Assembly: GCA_904420445.1 (NCBI GenBank)
Contig: CAJFVJ010000003.1
Location: forward strand, 739,998 to 803,997
Reading direction: 5' to 3'
DNA: 64,000 nt
Origin: Candidatus Adamsella avium
GTDB lineage: Bacteria; Cyanobacteriota; Vampirovibrionia; Gastranaerophilales; CAJFVJ01
Shown here: positions 8,841-19,417 of the stretch, piece by piece
Numbering within the stretch: the first letter of the stretch is position 1
Layout: each line of letters begins with the position of its first letter
Made by a program: the position numbers and the translations under genes
The notes under the pieces: generated by a model
Told to the model about the DNA's origin: nothing
The model's database searches: none
Seen by the model: the letters and a program-made list of their open reading frames with translations, nothing else

Positions 8841-10868
8841 TTATTTCACATTATTTTTTTGTCCGAATAAAATCAAGCTGTTTGATTCTTCAAAGTCACC
8901 CTGAATAATATGCAATTTCTTTGCACTGCTTAACTGATAAGTATTACCTGAGAACGGGTCATACCAGGAGTCAATGTCTGAAAACGGAAGATTTGAAATA
9001 TCAACAACTACATCTTCCTCGGGTTCATTTCTTGATACAATGACTATTGCACACTCATCCTCAAGATATCTGGCATAAGAATACAACTTGTTCTCATCAT
9101 CAACTTTAACAGTCAAAAACACACCGTCACGCAGACATTGTTTGTGCTGGCGAAGACTTATCAGCTGTTGGTAATACCCGAATATTTTCCTCGGTTCCTG
9201 ATAGGCAATGAGATTGTCAAATACATCCCATTTCATAGGACGTCTGTTATCAGGGTCTTCATTCCCCTTCATACCTATTTCATCACCGTAATAAATCGTA
9301 GGAGCACCGATAAGACTAAACTGCATCAGCAGTGCTGTTTTGTAAACTTTGAAATCACTCAAAACAGAACGCAGACGTCTTGTATCATGAGTTGAAAAAC
9401 AATTGAACTGCGACTTATCAGTGTTGAAAGAAATATTTGCATAATTCTTATGCAAAATCTCATCAAGCTCGCTGATAGAAATTTCATCCTCTGCCTGAAC
9501 TCTGTCACTCTTCGGCTCGAGTATTTCTCCTGATAAGAAGTTCAATATAACTTCTCTTATAGGATAGTTCATCACTGCGTCAAATCGTCTCGGACGATTT
9601 TCAGAATTTGAGTTGAGAAAACTGTTTGTTATCTCATCATTTGACCATATTTCGCCAAGAATATACAAACTGTCTTTATCTCTTCCGAGATTTTCGAGTT
9701 CTTTTCTCATCTCTTCCCTGAACTCTTCCCAGAACTCATGAGCGTTCTCAAGCAAATCAGGCACATCAAGCCTGAATCCGTCAAAGCCAAGCCTTAGAAC
9801 CCTCCTTGCACTCTCAAAGAGATGTTCTTTTACGTCAGGATTTTTGGTGTTCAACTCCGGTATCTCAAAGAAGCCAAACCAGCAGTTATAACTCGGCTGA
9901 TTATTTATATCAGTAAGCAAATAATACGGCTGATCCGCAATAATTGCCCCTAGTGATGAGTTTTTAAATTTCTCGGGATTTTCTATCGGAAACTTGTATT
10001 TCCCGCCCCATATGCTGAGATAACTTTCTTTCGACGGATCAAAAGAGGTTTCTCTCGGGTCATTTTCAACTTCCACATTGGTGTATTTGGCTTCGTTTGA
10101 ATTTTGCAAAATAGGAATTTCTATCTTCTGACCGTTTTCAAAATAAATCCCCCGATACCAGTCAACATACTGGGACTCTGGACCGTTTTTAATAATATCT
10201 TTGAAAGCATAATGGTTTAATCCGGTATGATTGAAGACAACATCAAAAATAATTTTTGCACCTTCTTGATGCAATGCTTCCATCAACGATTTCAAATCCT
10301 CTGATGTTCCAAACTGGGGGTCAATTTTCATCAAATCTTCAGGCCAGTATTTGTGATTTGACGCTGTAGAAAAATATATCGAATTGAGATAAATTGCGCA
10401 GTCGCTCAAATCTCCGTTGTATAATTCTTTCAGGTAGTCTATTTTTTGTTCTATCCCCTTCAAATCACCGCCGAAACTGTTAAAATAATCAGGTTTCTCA
10501 CCCCAGTCCGCCATGCCCGGTTTATCACAGCTTTTATGAAATCTATCAGGAAAAATCTGATACCATATAGCATTTCTTGACCACTCGCATGTGCTGATTG
10601 TCGAATAATACAGCTCGCTCATATCAGGATAATAAGAATCTCCGTCTATCAAAAACTTATACGGTTCTCTGCCCGGTTTTACATCAAATACCCCCACCCA
10701 GTGGTTATTCTTATCTTTGATAAGGGCATAATCATCAAGCACTGAATAATCTCTTCCCCATTCATTGAACTCACCGAGGAGATGAACGCTCTTTATCTCC
10801 ACATTCTTATAACCGCAACTGTCAGGATCAAAGCAAAAAATTTCTTTCACCAGTCCTCGTTTTTGCAT
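8841..10868 (-). CDS. GH13 alpha-amylase family enzyme, neopullulanase/cyclomaltodextrinase-like
   Basis: Predicted intracellular alpha-glucan hydrolase; no signal peptide is visible. An N-terminal CBM48/E-set domain (about residues 22-82, HLLGEFNEWG and YKFLIDGD) precedes the catalytic barrel, which starts at IWYQIFPDRF (101-110). GH13 conserved regions are visible: DVVFNHTG (209-216), GFRLDVPD with nucleophile Asp368, LGEIW with acid/base Glu406, and FSTHDTRR with His494 and Asp495. A C-terminal beta domain closes the 675 residues. It probably acts on maltodextrins or glycogen, but the exact linkage cannot be read from the sequence. The divergent TetR gene may control it. dxr follows 27 bases downstream. 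Confidence 0.9.
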   Translation of the reverse strand: MQKRGLVKEIFCFDPDSCGYKNVEIKSVHLLGEFNEWGRDYSVLDDYALIKDKNNHWVGVFDVKPGREPYKFLIDGDSYYPDMSELYYSTISTCEWSRNAIWYQIFPDRFHKSCDKPGMADWGEKPDYFNSFGGDLKGIEQKIDYLKELYNGDLSDCAIYLNSIYFSTASNHKYWPEDLMKIDPQFGTSEDLKSLMEALHQEGAKIIFDVVFNHTGLNHYAFKDIIKNGPESQYVDWYRGIYFENGQKIEIPILQNSNEAKYTNVEVENDPRETSFDPSKESYLSIWGGKYKFPIENPEKFKNSSLGAIIADQPYYLLTDINNQPSYNCWFGFFEIPELNTKNPDVKEHLFESARRVLRLGFDGFRLDVPDLLENAHEFWEEFREEMRKELENLGRDKDSLYILGEIWSNDEITNSFLNSNSENRPRRFDAVMNYPIREVILNFLSGEILEPKSDRVQAEDEISISELDEILHKNYANISFNTDKSQFNCFSTHDTRRLRSVLSDFKVYKTALLMQFSLIGAPTIYYGDEIGMKGNEDPDNRRPMKWDVFDNLIAYQEPRKIFGYYQQLISLRQHKQCLRDGVFLTVKVDDENKLYSYARYLEDECAIVIVSRNEPEEDVVVDISNLPFSDIDSWYDPFSGNTYQLSSAKKLHIIQGDFEESNSLILFGQKNNVK

Positions 10869-10937
10869 AAACCAAGCTCCTTATATAAACTAACCGCCAA
10901 AGACACTATAGGATAATAATAAATAATACCACATTTT

Positions 10938-10966
10938 TTGTCCTGTTAACTCGTTTGCGATATAAT
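10938..10966 (+). promoter_or_regulatory. Promoter of the TetR gene
   Basis: TTGTCC (10938-10943) and a perfect TATAAT (10961-10966) are 17 bases apart. The start codon lies 28 bases after the -10. Confidence 0.65.
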
Positions 10967-10996
10967 TATTACAATATATATATGAGAAATAATTAT
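10962..10996. promoter_or_regulatory. Possible operator: perfect 9-bp inverted repeat
   Basis: ATAATTATT (10962-10970) and AATAATTAT (10988-10996) are perfectly inverted with a 17-base spacer. They lie between the TetR -10 box and its start codon, where autorepression would act. The arms are pure A/T, so chance is possible. Confidence 0.3.
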
Positions 10997-11615
10997 GCCT
11001 CAAATACTAAAAGAAGAACTCAAAGAACAAATTCTGACTGCCGCTAAAAAAGAATTTCTGACAAAAGATTTCCAAAACGCAAGCATAAGAAACATAGCAA
11101 AAAGCTTATCCTGTTCAGCAGGAAATATATACAACTATTTCGAAAATAAAGACGCACTCTTTCTCGCAACCGTGCAGGATACTGTTTCTGAATTTGAAGA
11201 GGCAAGAAGCTATATAGAAAAAACTCTGAAAGATAAAAAAACTTTGATTTATCTAAACTTTGACAAATCAAAAGCTTATGCAAATCTTATAGTAAACTTC
11301 ATTCTCAAACACAGGGAAAATCTCTACCTGCTTTCTTGCAAATCAAGAGGCTCTCAGCTTGAAAACTTTTTAGACAACTGGGCTAAAGAATATGCAAAAC
11401 TCGAATATAAAAGCATTACACTAAAAGCAAAAGGACATAAGGAATTGTTCAAGCATCTGCCGAGTCAGTTTTTTATTGAAAATTTGTGCCTGTTTTTCTT
11501 TGACTGTGCAAAATCTCTGGTAGAAAAAGATTTGGATGAAAAACAACTTGTTAAATATCTCGGGGAGATTTTTTCGTTTATTTATCAGGGTTGGGAATAT
11601 TATATTGATTTCTAG
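10995..11615 (+). CDS. TetR family transcriptional regulator
   Basis: One-component repressor type. The N-terminal DNA-binding domain (about residues 8-55) has the TetR helix-turn-helix signature ASIRNIAKSLSCSAGNIYNYFENKDALF. The remaining helical part (about 60-206) would bind a small ligand and dimerise; it resembles no specific subfamily that I can name. It is divergent from the GH13 gene across 126 bases with a good promoter, so it may regulate itself and that gene. The ligand is unknown. Confidence 0.9.
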   Translation: MPQILKEELKEQILTAAKKEFLTKDFQNASIRNIAKSLSCSAGNIYNYFENKDALFLATVQDTVSEFEEARSYIEKTLKDKKTLIYLNFDKSKAYANLIVNFILKHRENLYLLSCKSRGSQLENFLDNWAKEYAKLEYKSITLKAKGHKELFKHLPSQFFIENLCLFFFDCAKSLVEKDLDEKQLVKYLGEIFSFIYQGWEYYIDF

Positions 11616-11622
11616 TTTTTGA

Positions 11623-11823
11623 TTATGCAATCAGGTTCATCAAGCCTGAGCCTGTTTTCTTCTGGCTGTAGAAAGGGTTTTCTTCCAACAATGATTCAAG
11701 TGAGCTGTATCTTTTTACTCTTGAAGCTCTGAATCTCATTTCTGCAAATTTATCAACTGTATTTTTGTATGCATCTTTTGCGAATACGTTTGTTAAAAAT
11801 TCGTTAGCTTTAAAGTTTTCCAT
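11623..11823 (-). CDS. Small basic protein of unknown function (66 aa)
   Basis: I do not recognise this protein. It starts MENFKANEF and has a charged helical middle (VDKFAEMRFRASRVKRYSSL) and a short tail, TGSGLMNLIA. The start at 11823 is chosen because AAGGAA lies eight bases upstream; the longer in-frame extension has no ribosome site and an unlikely composition. It is convergent with the TetR gene, seven bases from its end. No signal peptide or membrane segment is seen. A real small gene is likely because of the ribosome site and biased composition. Confidence 0.55.
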   Translation of the reverse strand: MENFKANEFLTNVFAKDAYKNTVDKFAEMRFRASRVKRYSSLESLLEENPFYSQKKTGSGLMNLIA

Positions 11824-11929
11824 AGTCAAATTCCTTATCTCTACTGCTTTTATGTGTGTCTTATATATTATTAAAAACAAAAAGTATATATTTATTGTCT
11901 TTTTGATATATACTTTGCTTAACATTTAG

Positions 11930-11958
11930 TTACATTTATATTTTTATTTTGTGATAAT
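11930..11958 (+). promoter_or_regulatory. Promoter of rnhC
   Basis: TTACAT (11930-11935) and GATAAT (11953-11958) are spaced 17 bases, with TG one base before the -10. The start codon is 28 bases further on. Confidence 0.5.
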
Positions 11959-11985
11959 CTTGAATTAACAAGGATTTTCAGGATT

Positions 11986-12891
11986 ATGCCCACAAACAGT
12001 TATTCTCAAAAATTTGATATATCAAAATCGCAGGAACTCAAAAACAAACTCTCAAACTTCTCTTTTGAGGAGGCGGCACATGCACTCTGGCGAGCAAAAG
12101 GCAGTGGGGTAACAGTTACTTTATACAAAAGCGGGAAAATTCTTGTTCAGGGAACAGGTACAGAAAACTTTATTCATGAATACCTCGGGCAAAATGTCGA
12201 AAAACAAACAACCCTCAATCTGCCGACAGAGAAAAACGACAAAATAGAACATTCTTTTACCTCATGGATAGGAACCGATGAATCAGGCAAAGGAGATTAT
12301 TTCGGTCCGCTGATAATTGCCTCAGTTGCTATTACTCCCAAAAATCAGGAAATTTTGGGCAATCTTGGCATAAAAGACAGCAAAAAACTTGATGACAAAC
12401 AAATTGCACAGCTTGCGATAAAAATCAAACAAAACTCTCTGTTCTCGATAGTCACAATTACGCCCCAGAAATATAACGAGATCTATAAAAGCTTCAATAA
12501 TCTGAATAAACTTCTCGCCTGGGGACATGCAAGAGCCATCGAAAATATTCTCGAAAAAGCGCCTGATGGAAGTATCAAAAACGCCATCTCAGATAAATTC
12601 GGAGATGAATCATTCATAAAAAATGCTTTAATGAAAAACGGAAAAAATATAAATCTAATCCAGAGAATTCGTGCTGAAAGTGATTTGGCTGTTGCCTCAG
12701 CATCTGTTCTTGCACGGGATGAATTCGTAAAAAGAATGGACAAATTATCATCGGAATTTGGAATTTCGCTGCCTAAAGGTGCTTCATCCCTTGTTCTTGA
12801 AGCGGCAAAAGAGTTTGTAAATAAACATGGGAAAAGTCAATTGAACAAAGTAGCAAAACTTCACTTCAAAACGACTAAAGAAATTTTATAA
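11986..12891 (+). CDS. rnhC: Ribonuclease HIII
   Basis: Cleaves the RNA strand of RNA:DNA hybrids. The N-terminal TBP-like substrate-binding domain (about residues 1-80, VTVTLYKSGKILVQG) is diagnostic of RNase HIII as against HII. The catalytic domain starts with WIGTDESGKGDYFGPL (Asp98, Glu99), followed by IKDSKKLDDKQI and ESDLAVASASVLARDEF. Length (301) is normal. It has its own promoter and no obvious operon partner. RNase HIII is common in Firmicutes and patchy elsewhere. Confidence 0.95.
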   Translation: MPTNSYSQKFDISKSQELKNKLSNFSFEEAAHALWRAKGSGVTVTLYKSGKILVQGTGTENFIHEYLGQNVEKQTTLNLPTEKNDKIEHSFTSWIGTDESGKGDYFGPLIIASVAITPKNQEILGNLGIKDSKKLDDKQIAQLAIKIKQNSLFSIVTITPQKYNEIYKSFNNLNKLLAWGHARAIENILEKAPDGSIKNAISDKFGDESFIKNALMKNGKNINLIQRIRAESDLAVASASVLARDEFVKRMDKLSSEFGISLPKGASSLVLEAAKEFVNKHGKSQLNKVAKLHFKTTKEIL

Positions 12892-12998
12892 ATAAATTAT
12901 CCATTTAACGTATAGACAACTATTATACATTCTATGATAATAATATACGTATTTTTGCCGTAATCTTAGAGGCAGAGATATGCGGCAGAAAAACAATC

Positions 12999-13400
12999 AT
13001 GAAAAATAATTTATTTAAAAATACAAAATCATTTATTGAACAAAATTCTTCTATAGAAGAAGCTGTTGAAAAATTCAAAAAAGAGGCAGAAGATACTCTT
13101 GTCGTTCTAGATAACAATTTTTCAATAAAAGGCTCTGTATACAAAGAGGATGTCCTGAATTATTATGAACAAAACAAAAATTCACGACTTTTCAAAAAAG
13201 AAAAAATATCAAAACTTATTTCAATAAAAAAATCAACAATCATCATGTATCCGCAAAATAATATAAGAGATGTTCTCACTCTTATGAATAATATGAAACC
13301 AAAAGCCATTGCTATCGCAAACAATCCCTGGGAAAAGAAATTCCTCGGGATAATAATGCCTAAAGATTTGAAAAATCTGAAAACATCTCAATCTTTATAA
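12999..13400 (+). CDS. Divergent CBS-domain-pair protein
   Basis: This 133-residue protein looks like two CBS motifs and nothing else. The first is around SIEEAVEKF...TLVVLDNNFSIKGSVYKEDVLNYY (residues 20-60). The second is around NIRDVLTLMNNM...AIAIANNPWEKKFLGIIMPKDLKNL (85-128). CBS pairs bind adenine nucleotides and usually regulate a partner; no partner is evident here. Similarity is at the level of pattern, so this is a moderate call. Its last six bases overlap the M16 gene on the other strand. Confidence 0.55.
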   Translation: MKNNLFKNTKSFIEQNSSIEEAVEKFKKEAEDTLVVLDNNFSIKGSVYKEDVLNYYEQNKNSRLFKKEKISKLISIKKSTIIMYPQNNIRDVLTLMNNMKPKAIAIANNPWEKKFLGIIMPKDLKNLKTSQSL

Positions 13401-14636
13401 GCCGGCAACATACTCGGGAGTTGCTAGAACGGATATAATCGAGTTGCCGTCCAAATATTTTTGCGCAACAGCCTGCACCTGTTCTGCGCTGACTTTTTCT
13501 ATTCTGTCAAAAATCTCTGCATCAAACTCTGCACCAAGCCCCATAAACTCATAATATGCAAGATAATAAGCCTGCTGAGAATTTGTTTCATGATAGTATT
13601 TGCGCTTACCCAAAAGATTGTTCTTCGCTCCTGAAAGTTCTTTTTCACTCATAGGAATATTCTGAATTTTACCTATTTCTTCTCTGAAACCATCAAGAGA
13701 TATTTGAATATTCTTCGGTTCCGTTCCGATATAAATCGTAAAAATCCCCGTATTTTTCAATGATTCATAAGAACTTCTCACATCATAAGCAAGCCCCTTT
13801 TTATCTCTTAGTTCAAGCAAAAGACGGGAGCTCAATCCGCATGCGCCAAGGGCTGTATTCATTACACTCATTGCAAAGAAATCTTCATCCTCAAGCTTCG
13901 GAGCAAGCCAGCCCTGAACAATCTGAGCCTGTGCAGAATTTTTCTTCGCTATGGTAACTGTTTTGCTCTCAGAAATAGGAGTTATCAAAAATTTCGGGCG
14001 TTCAACACTTCTATTCTCAATAACACCAAGAGTTTTATCAAGTTTATCAACAATTTTTTCATAGTCCATAGAGGATACAACAGACACAACTATATTATCT
14101 GCAGAAAAAATATTTTGATAAAAACTCTCTACCTTATCTTTGGTAACATTTTTCAGATTATCAAGAATTTTTGTATATGTATTCCCGTAATAATGATTTG
14201 GGAACATATTTTTTGCAAGATTATCAAAAGCCTGCAATCTTGGAGAATCCAAATCAGCAGTCAACTCTCCTCTCAATTTTGAAATTTCTTTTTGAACTTT
14301 TTCAAAAGTTGACTCTTTCAAAACTTCATCTATCAAATCAGAAGCTACATCAAAATCTTCATCCAAAAAATAAGTCTGAAGCCTTATATAATCGTGTTTA
14401 ACATCTATATTGAACTCAAAACCGTTGTTATCAATAATATCAGCAATCTCTTCCGCCGAATGTTTTTTTGTCCCCTGCAAAAGCAGTCTGCTCATAACAT
14501 TTGCAACCCCTGCCTCGAGTGATAAATTATTCAACGAATTTAAAAAAACATTCACTGCTGTTCTTGGTGTGTTTTTATTCTGTCTGTAGAGCACGGTGAT
14601 TCCGTTTTGCAGCTTGTATCTGTTCAAATTATTCAT
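13395..14636 (-). CDS. M16 family peptidase homologue, non-catalytic partner subunit
   Basis: Zinc metallopeptidase fold of the M16 (processing peptidase/PqqL-like) family. The HxxEH zinc motif is missing: where it should be, the sequence reads AGVANVMSRLLLQGT. The substrate-binding Arg/Tyr region is kept (GLSSRLLLELRDKKGLAYDV, about 285-305). This division of labour, one catalytic and one R/Y subunit, is known for two-subunit M16B enzymes. The start overlaps the end of the catalytic gene by eight bases, so the two are probably made in equal amounts. Confidence 0.9.
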   Translation of the reverse strand: MNNLNRYKLQNGITVLYRQNKNTPRTAVNVFLNSLNNLSLEAGVANVMSRLLLQGTKKHSAEEIADIIDNNGFEFNIDVKHDYIRLQTYFLDEDFDVASDLIDEVLKESTFEKVQKEISKLRGELTADLDSPRLQAFDNLAKNMFPNHYYGNTYTKILDNLKNVTKDKVESFYQNIFSADNIVVSVVSSMDYEKIVDKLDKTLGVIENRSVERPKFLITPISESKTVTIAKKNSAQAQIVQGWLAPKLEDEDFFAMSVMNTALGACGLSSRLLLELRDKKGLAYDVRSSYESLKNTGIFTIYIGTEPKNIQISLDGFREEIGKIQNIPMSEKELSGAKNNLLGKRKYYHETNSQQAYYLAYYEFMGLGAEFDAEIFDRIEKVSAEQVQAVAQKYLDGNSIISVLATPEYVAGL

Positions 14637-15987
14637 TTTCGCCCGCTCCTTCCGGCATAATTACTGAGATAGTAGCCTTGTTTATATCAAGATACTTTCT
14701 TGCTGTTTCCTGTACATCTTCTTTTGTAATAAAATTCAACGTTTTCAAATAATCATTCAAGCTGGAAACATCATCGCACACCGTAATATTAAACCCGATT
14801 GTTTCTCCTATTTCAGAAACAGTTTCTGACAACTCGGCAAAACGTATCTTGAGTTTTTTCTTTGCTTTCTCAAATTCCTCATCGGTAATCTGCTCATCTA
14901 ACACATTCTGAACCTGCTCTTTTACCTGAGAGATTGCCTCATCTTTCCTTGACGCCTCAAAATTTGCCTGAACATAAAAATTATTCCCGTCACGAAGGGC
15001 ATAGTTGCTTGTATCGATAATATTGAATACAGGATTTTCAGGTTTCTCTACAAGATTTTTGTACAATCTCGAACTTGTTCCATCACCCAAAACAACACCG
15101 ATTATATCCATAATCAACGTGTTTTTCATATCATTTGCCGGTGCACACTTATATCCGAACATAAGAAAGCCCGTATTTACACTGTGAGTTGACTCAACAT
15201 ATCTTGTTTCTGTTTGCTCATCCTCCTGCTCTCTCTGCAGAAAAAGAGGCTTTTGTGTGTTTCTTTTTTCATCAAAAGAAAATTTTTCAAGAATTGAATT
15301 CAACACTTTTTCTTTATCAAAATCACCAACGACTATGGTTGTCATATTCGAGGGAACATAGTGAGAGGCATAATAGTCATAAATTATCTCTCTTGGGACA
15401 GACGCAATCACCTCTGAGGTTCCAATAACTTTTCTTTTATAAGAATGTTTCTTATACATCTCGGCATTAAGCTGTTCATAAGTCCTGCTCCATGGCCTGT
15501 CTTCGCACATCTTAATTTCTTCAAGAACAACATATCTTTCTCTTTTCTCTGAAGGTACTTCTTTTGAAAAATCAAATGAAGGTCCTATCTCTTCATCAGG
15601 AAAGCAGGCATTCAGCATCATATCAGAGTGTAAGTCGATAGCTACATCAAGATTATCATCAAGATTCGGAATGGTTATGTAATAAAAAGTATAATCCTTG
15701 CTCGTTCCGGCGTTGATTATAGCCCCTCTTGACTCGAGAGTTCTATCAAAATATCCTGCCTTAAACCTTTTTGTCCCCTTAAACATCAAATGCTCAAGAA
15801 AATGAGAAATACCCGTGTTTGAATCATCTTCATTTATTGACCCTGTTTTTACCCATGTGCTTATATTTAGCATTTCGCTGTCTTTGTGGGCAAGAATGAC
15901 AGTATGCCCGTTATCCAGTTCATAGATATTTATAGGCTCATCCAAAAAAGGATATGGTTGTTTTATCAAATTTTTAACCGAACTCAT
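14629..15987 (-). CDS. M16 family zinc peptidase, catalytic subunit
   Basis: Catalytic partner of the preceding protein. The inverted zinc motif HFLEH is at residues 62-66 (His62, Glu65 and His66), and the distal glutamate is in VVLEEIKM near 156. The spacing between them is somewhat longer than usual, from an inserted stretch around 135-150. No signal peptide is seen, so it probably works in the cytoplasm on peptides. The start has weak ribosome-site support. 242 bases separate it from the divergent atpD. Confidence 0.93.
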   Translation of the reverse strand: MSSVKNLIKQPYPFLDEPINIYELDNGHTVILAHKDSEMLNISTWVKTGSINEDDSNTGISHFLEHLMFKGTKRFKAGYFDRTLESRGAIINAGTSKDYTFYYITIPNLDDNLDVAIDLHSDMMLNACFPDEEIGPSFDFSKEVPSEKRERYVVLEEIKMCEDRPWSRTYEQLNAEMYKKHSYKRKVIGTSEVIASVPREIIYDYYASHYVPSNMTTIVVGDFDKEKVLNSILEKFSFDEKRNTQKPLFLQREQEDEQTETRYVESTHSVNTGFLMFGYKCAPANDMKNTLIMDIIGVVLGDGTSSRLYKNLVEKPENPVFNIIDTSNYALRDGNNFYVQANFEASRKDEAISQVKEQVQNVLDEQITDEEFEKAKKKLKIRFAELSETVSEIGETIGFNITVCDDVSSLNDYLKTLNFITKEDVQETARKYLDINKATISVIMPEGAGENE

Positions 15988-16138
15988 ACAGATTACTCCA
16001 AAAAATAGTTTATTTTATAATAATTCTAGCAAATATATGCCAAACATAAAAATAATATACAAAAAGTTATCTTTGCAGTATTTTCTTAGTATAAGATACT
16101 CTAGGAATTGTATTTTAAAAAAATTTATTTATTAATTA

Positions 16139-16168
16139 TTAGCACAATATTTTTGAGAATTGTATAAT
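16139..16168 (+). promoter_or_regulatory. Promoter of the atpD operon
   Basis: TTAGCA (16139-16144) and a perfect TATAAT (16163-16168) are 18 bases apart, 62 bases before atpD. Confidence 0.5.
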
Positions 16169-16211
16169 TAATAAGGTAAGAAAAAAATATAAACAATAAA
16201 TGTTCTAATAG

Positions 16212-17651
<1,440 letters not shown>

Positions 17652-17665
17652 ACGAGGTATATAAT

Positions 17666-18067
17666 ATGCCCTTAAAACTAAAAGTAATCACTCCTGAAAA
17701 AATATTGATTGATACGGAGGTAGATGAATTTTATTCAACAGCAACCGACGGAGACTTTGGCATAATGCCAGGGCACATCCCTTATATGACTCCTCTTGCT
17801 ATCGGCGTATCAAAATATGTTCAGGGTGATAAAGATACATATATATCAACTATCGGAGGGCTGTTTCAGGTTCAAAACGATGAAATTATCGTTTTGACAG
17901 ATTCTGCCGAGTTCGGAAATAAAATCGACGAACAAAGAGCCAAAGAAGCAAAAGAAAGAGCAGAAGCCCGCCTTGGTTCACTCAAAACAGAAAATGATAT
18001 AAGAAGGGCAGAACTTGCTCTTGCAAGGGCGATGGCAAGACTAAAAGCTGCCCGTAAATCAAAATAA
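17666..18067 (+). CDS. atpC: F1Fo ATP synthase epsilon subunit
   Basis: Rotor-stalk subunit that couples F1 to Fo and inhibits ATP hydrolysis. The N-terminal beta sandwich (KLKVITPEKILIDTEVDEFYSTATDGDFGIMPGH) and the C-terminal two-helix part (QRAKEAKERAEARL...AELALARAMARLKAARK) are both present. It starts 14 bases after atpD with a GAGG ribosome site. Called atpE in cyanobacteria, where it also forms a two-gene unit with the beta subunit. Confidence 0.97.
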   Translation: MPLKLKVITPEKILIDTEVDEFYSTATDGDFGIMPGHIPYMTPLAIGVSKYVQGDKDTYISTIGGLFQVQNDEIIVLTDSAEFGNKIDEQRAKEAKERAEARLGSLKTENDIRRAELALARAMARLKAARKSK

Positions 18068-18069
18068 AA

Positions 18070-18813
18070 ATGAATCAACAAACAAAACTTAAATTGAATA
18101 TTGCCCATCTCTATCCGGAATTACTCAATATTTACGGGGATATGGGCAATATTTATGCTCTCAAAAAACGCTGCGAGTGGAGAAATATCGAAATAGAAAT
18201 ACACAATATCAACACCGGCAGCAATATAAACCCTGAATTATTCGACATCTATTTTATCGGCGGCGGACAGGATAAACAACAAATTGATGTTGCAAAGGAG
18301 ATGCAAAAACAAAAAGAAAATCTCAAACAAGCAGCTGAAGATAATGCGGTTATGCTCGCAATCTGCGGCGGATACCAGCTGCTTGGAAAATATTACCTGC
18401 CGCATGAAGGTGACAAACTTGAGGGAATAGGGATTCTCAATGCTTATACAATTGCCGGAGATAAACGTTTTATCGGCAATGTTACAGTAAAATCAAATTT
18501 TTTATCTCCTGAAACAATCGTCGGATTTGAAAACCACAGCGGGCTGACTTACCTCGAGGAAGGCACAACGCCGATTGGAACTGTCATAACCGGTAACGGT
18601 AATAACGGAAAAGATTTCACGGAAGGAGCAAGATACAAAAATGTCTTCGGAACATACCTGCATGGCTCGCTTCTCCCCAAAAATCCTCAATTTACTGACT
18701 ATCTGATAACACTTGCCTTAAATAAAAAATATAACTGCGAAATTGAACTGGACAAACTTGATGACACCCTCGAAAACATCGCCCACAAGGAAGCCCTAAC
18801 CCGTAAATACTAA
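18070..18813 (+). CDS. gatD: Type 1 glutamine amidotransferase, GatD-like (lipid II isoglutaminyl synthase subunit)
   Basis: GatD supplies ammonia to MurT, which amidates the D-Glu of the peptidoglycan stem. The opening LNIAHLYPELLNIYGDMGN followed by LKKRCEWR is typical of GatD/CobB-CobQ-like amidotransferases. The nucleophile is Cys99 in LAICGGYQLLG, and His in TYLHGSLLPKNP (about 197) completes the triad. The gene starts two bases after atpC, so it rides on the ATP synthase transcript. MurT is not adjacent and must be elsewhere if the pathway is complete. A cobyric-acid-type amidotransferase is the alternative but would be much longer. Confidence 0.85.
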   Translation: MNQQTKLKLNIAHLYPELLNIYGDMGNIYALKKRCEWRNIEIEIHNINTGSNINPELFDIYFIGGGQDKQQIDVAKEMQKQKENLKQAAEDNAVMLAICGGYQLLGKYYLPHEGDKLEGIGILNAYTIAGDKRFIGNVTVKSNFLSPETIVGFENHSGLTYLEEGTTPIGTVITGNGNNGKDFTEGARYKNVFGTYLHGSLLPKNPQFTDYLITLALNKKYNCEIELDKLDDTLENIAHKEALTRKY

Positions 18814-18945
18814 ATCAATCGTACTTTATATCACAATTTATATTCAAATTTTAATTTAAATAGATGATTTTATATTCGCTTGCTGATGATACCTTTTACT
18901 TAAGGTTTACTCAAGACATAATAGAAGAGTTGAGAAAGGAAAAAC

Positions 18946-19401
18946 ATGAGCAAGATTAGTGAAATCAGCAGCAGCTTAAGCATCTTTAAAAGAGCAACAG
19001 CTGTCAAAAATGAAAACAGTGCATCATCTTTTGCATCAAATCCTTTTGGTATCAGCTTCAAAGGTAAAGCTTTATCAATGGATGCATTTGTATCTAGCAC
19101 AAAAGAACAAACTCCTTCATTCAAGGAAAACATTCAACAAAAAGGTAAACTATTCGCTTCAGCAGTAGTTACCAACATGACAAATTTCAAAAATTCATTT
19201 AGGGAAAAACTTCAACCGGTAATCAACTTCGGTAAAAAAGCCAAAGAAAACATCTCAAATCTTTGGAACAAAATGAACAGCTACGAAATTAAAATGCCTT
19301 CATTCAACTTCGGAAGCGAAGGAAAAATTAATGAACTGACAAAACTTCCGGTATCGGAACTAGAAGAACAACTTAGTTCTCATATAGCAGCTTTAAGTTA
19401 G
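18946..19401 (+). CDS. Unknown protein with ISFKG motif (151 aa)
   Basis: I recognise no family. The first 35 residues are Ser/Ala/Asn-rich and probably disordered, and end in the motif ISFKG (36-40). The rest is lysine-rich with amphipathic helices (about 60-115) and ends in a Glu-rich helix. No signal peptide or membrane segment is visible. AAGGA lies before the ATG. It is followed 16 bases later by a small HEAT-like protein, and a strong terminator closes the pair. The motif recurs in at least four other proteins of this window (see findings). Confidence 0.75.
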   Translation: MSKISEISSSLSIFKRATAVKNENSASSFASNPFGISFKGKALSMDAFVSSTKEQTPSFKENIQQKGKLFASAVVTNMTNFKNSFREKLQPVINFGKKAKENISNLWNKMNSYEIKMPSFNFGSEGKINELTKLPVSELEEQLSSHIAALS

Positions 19402-19417
19402 AAAAGAGGAATGAAAA

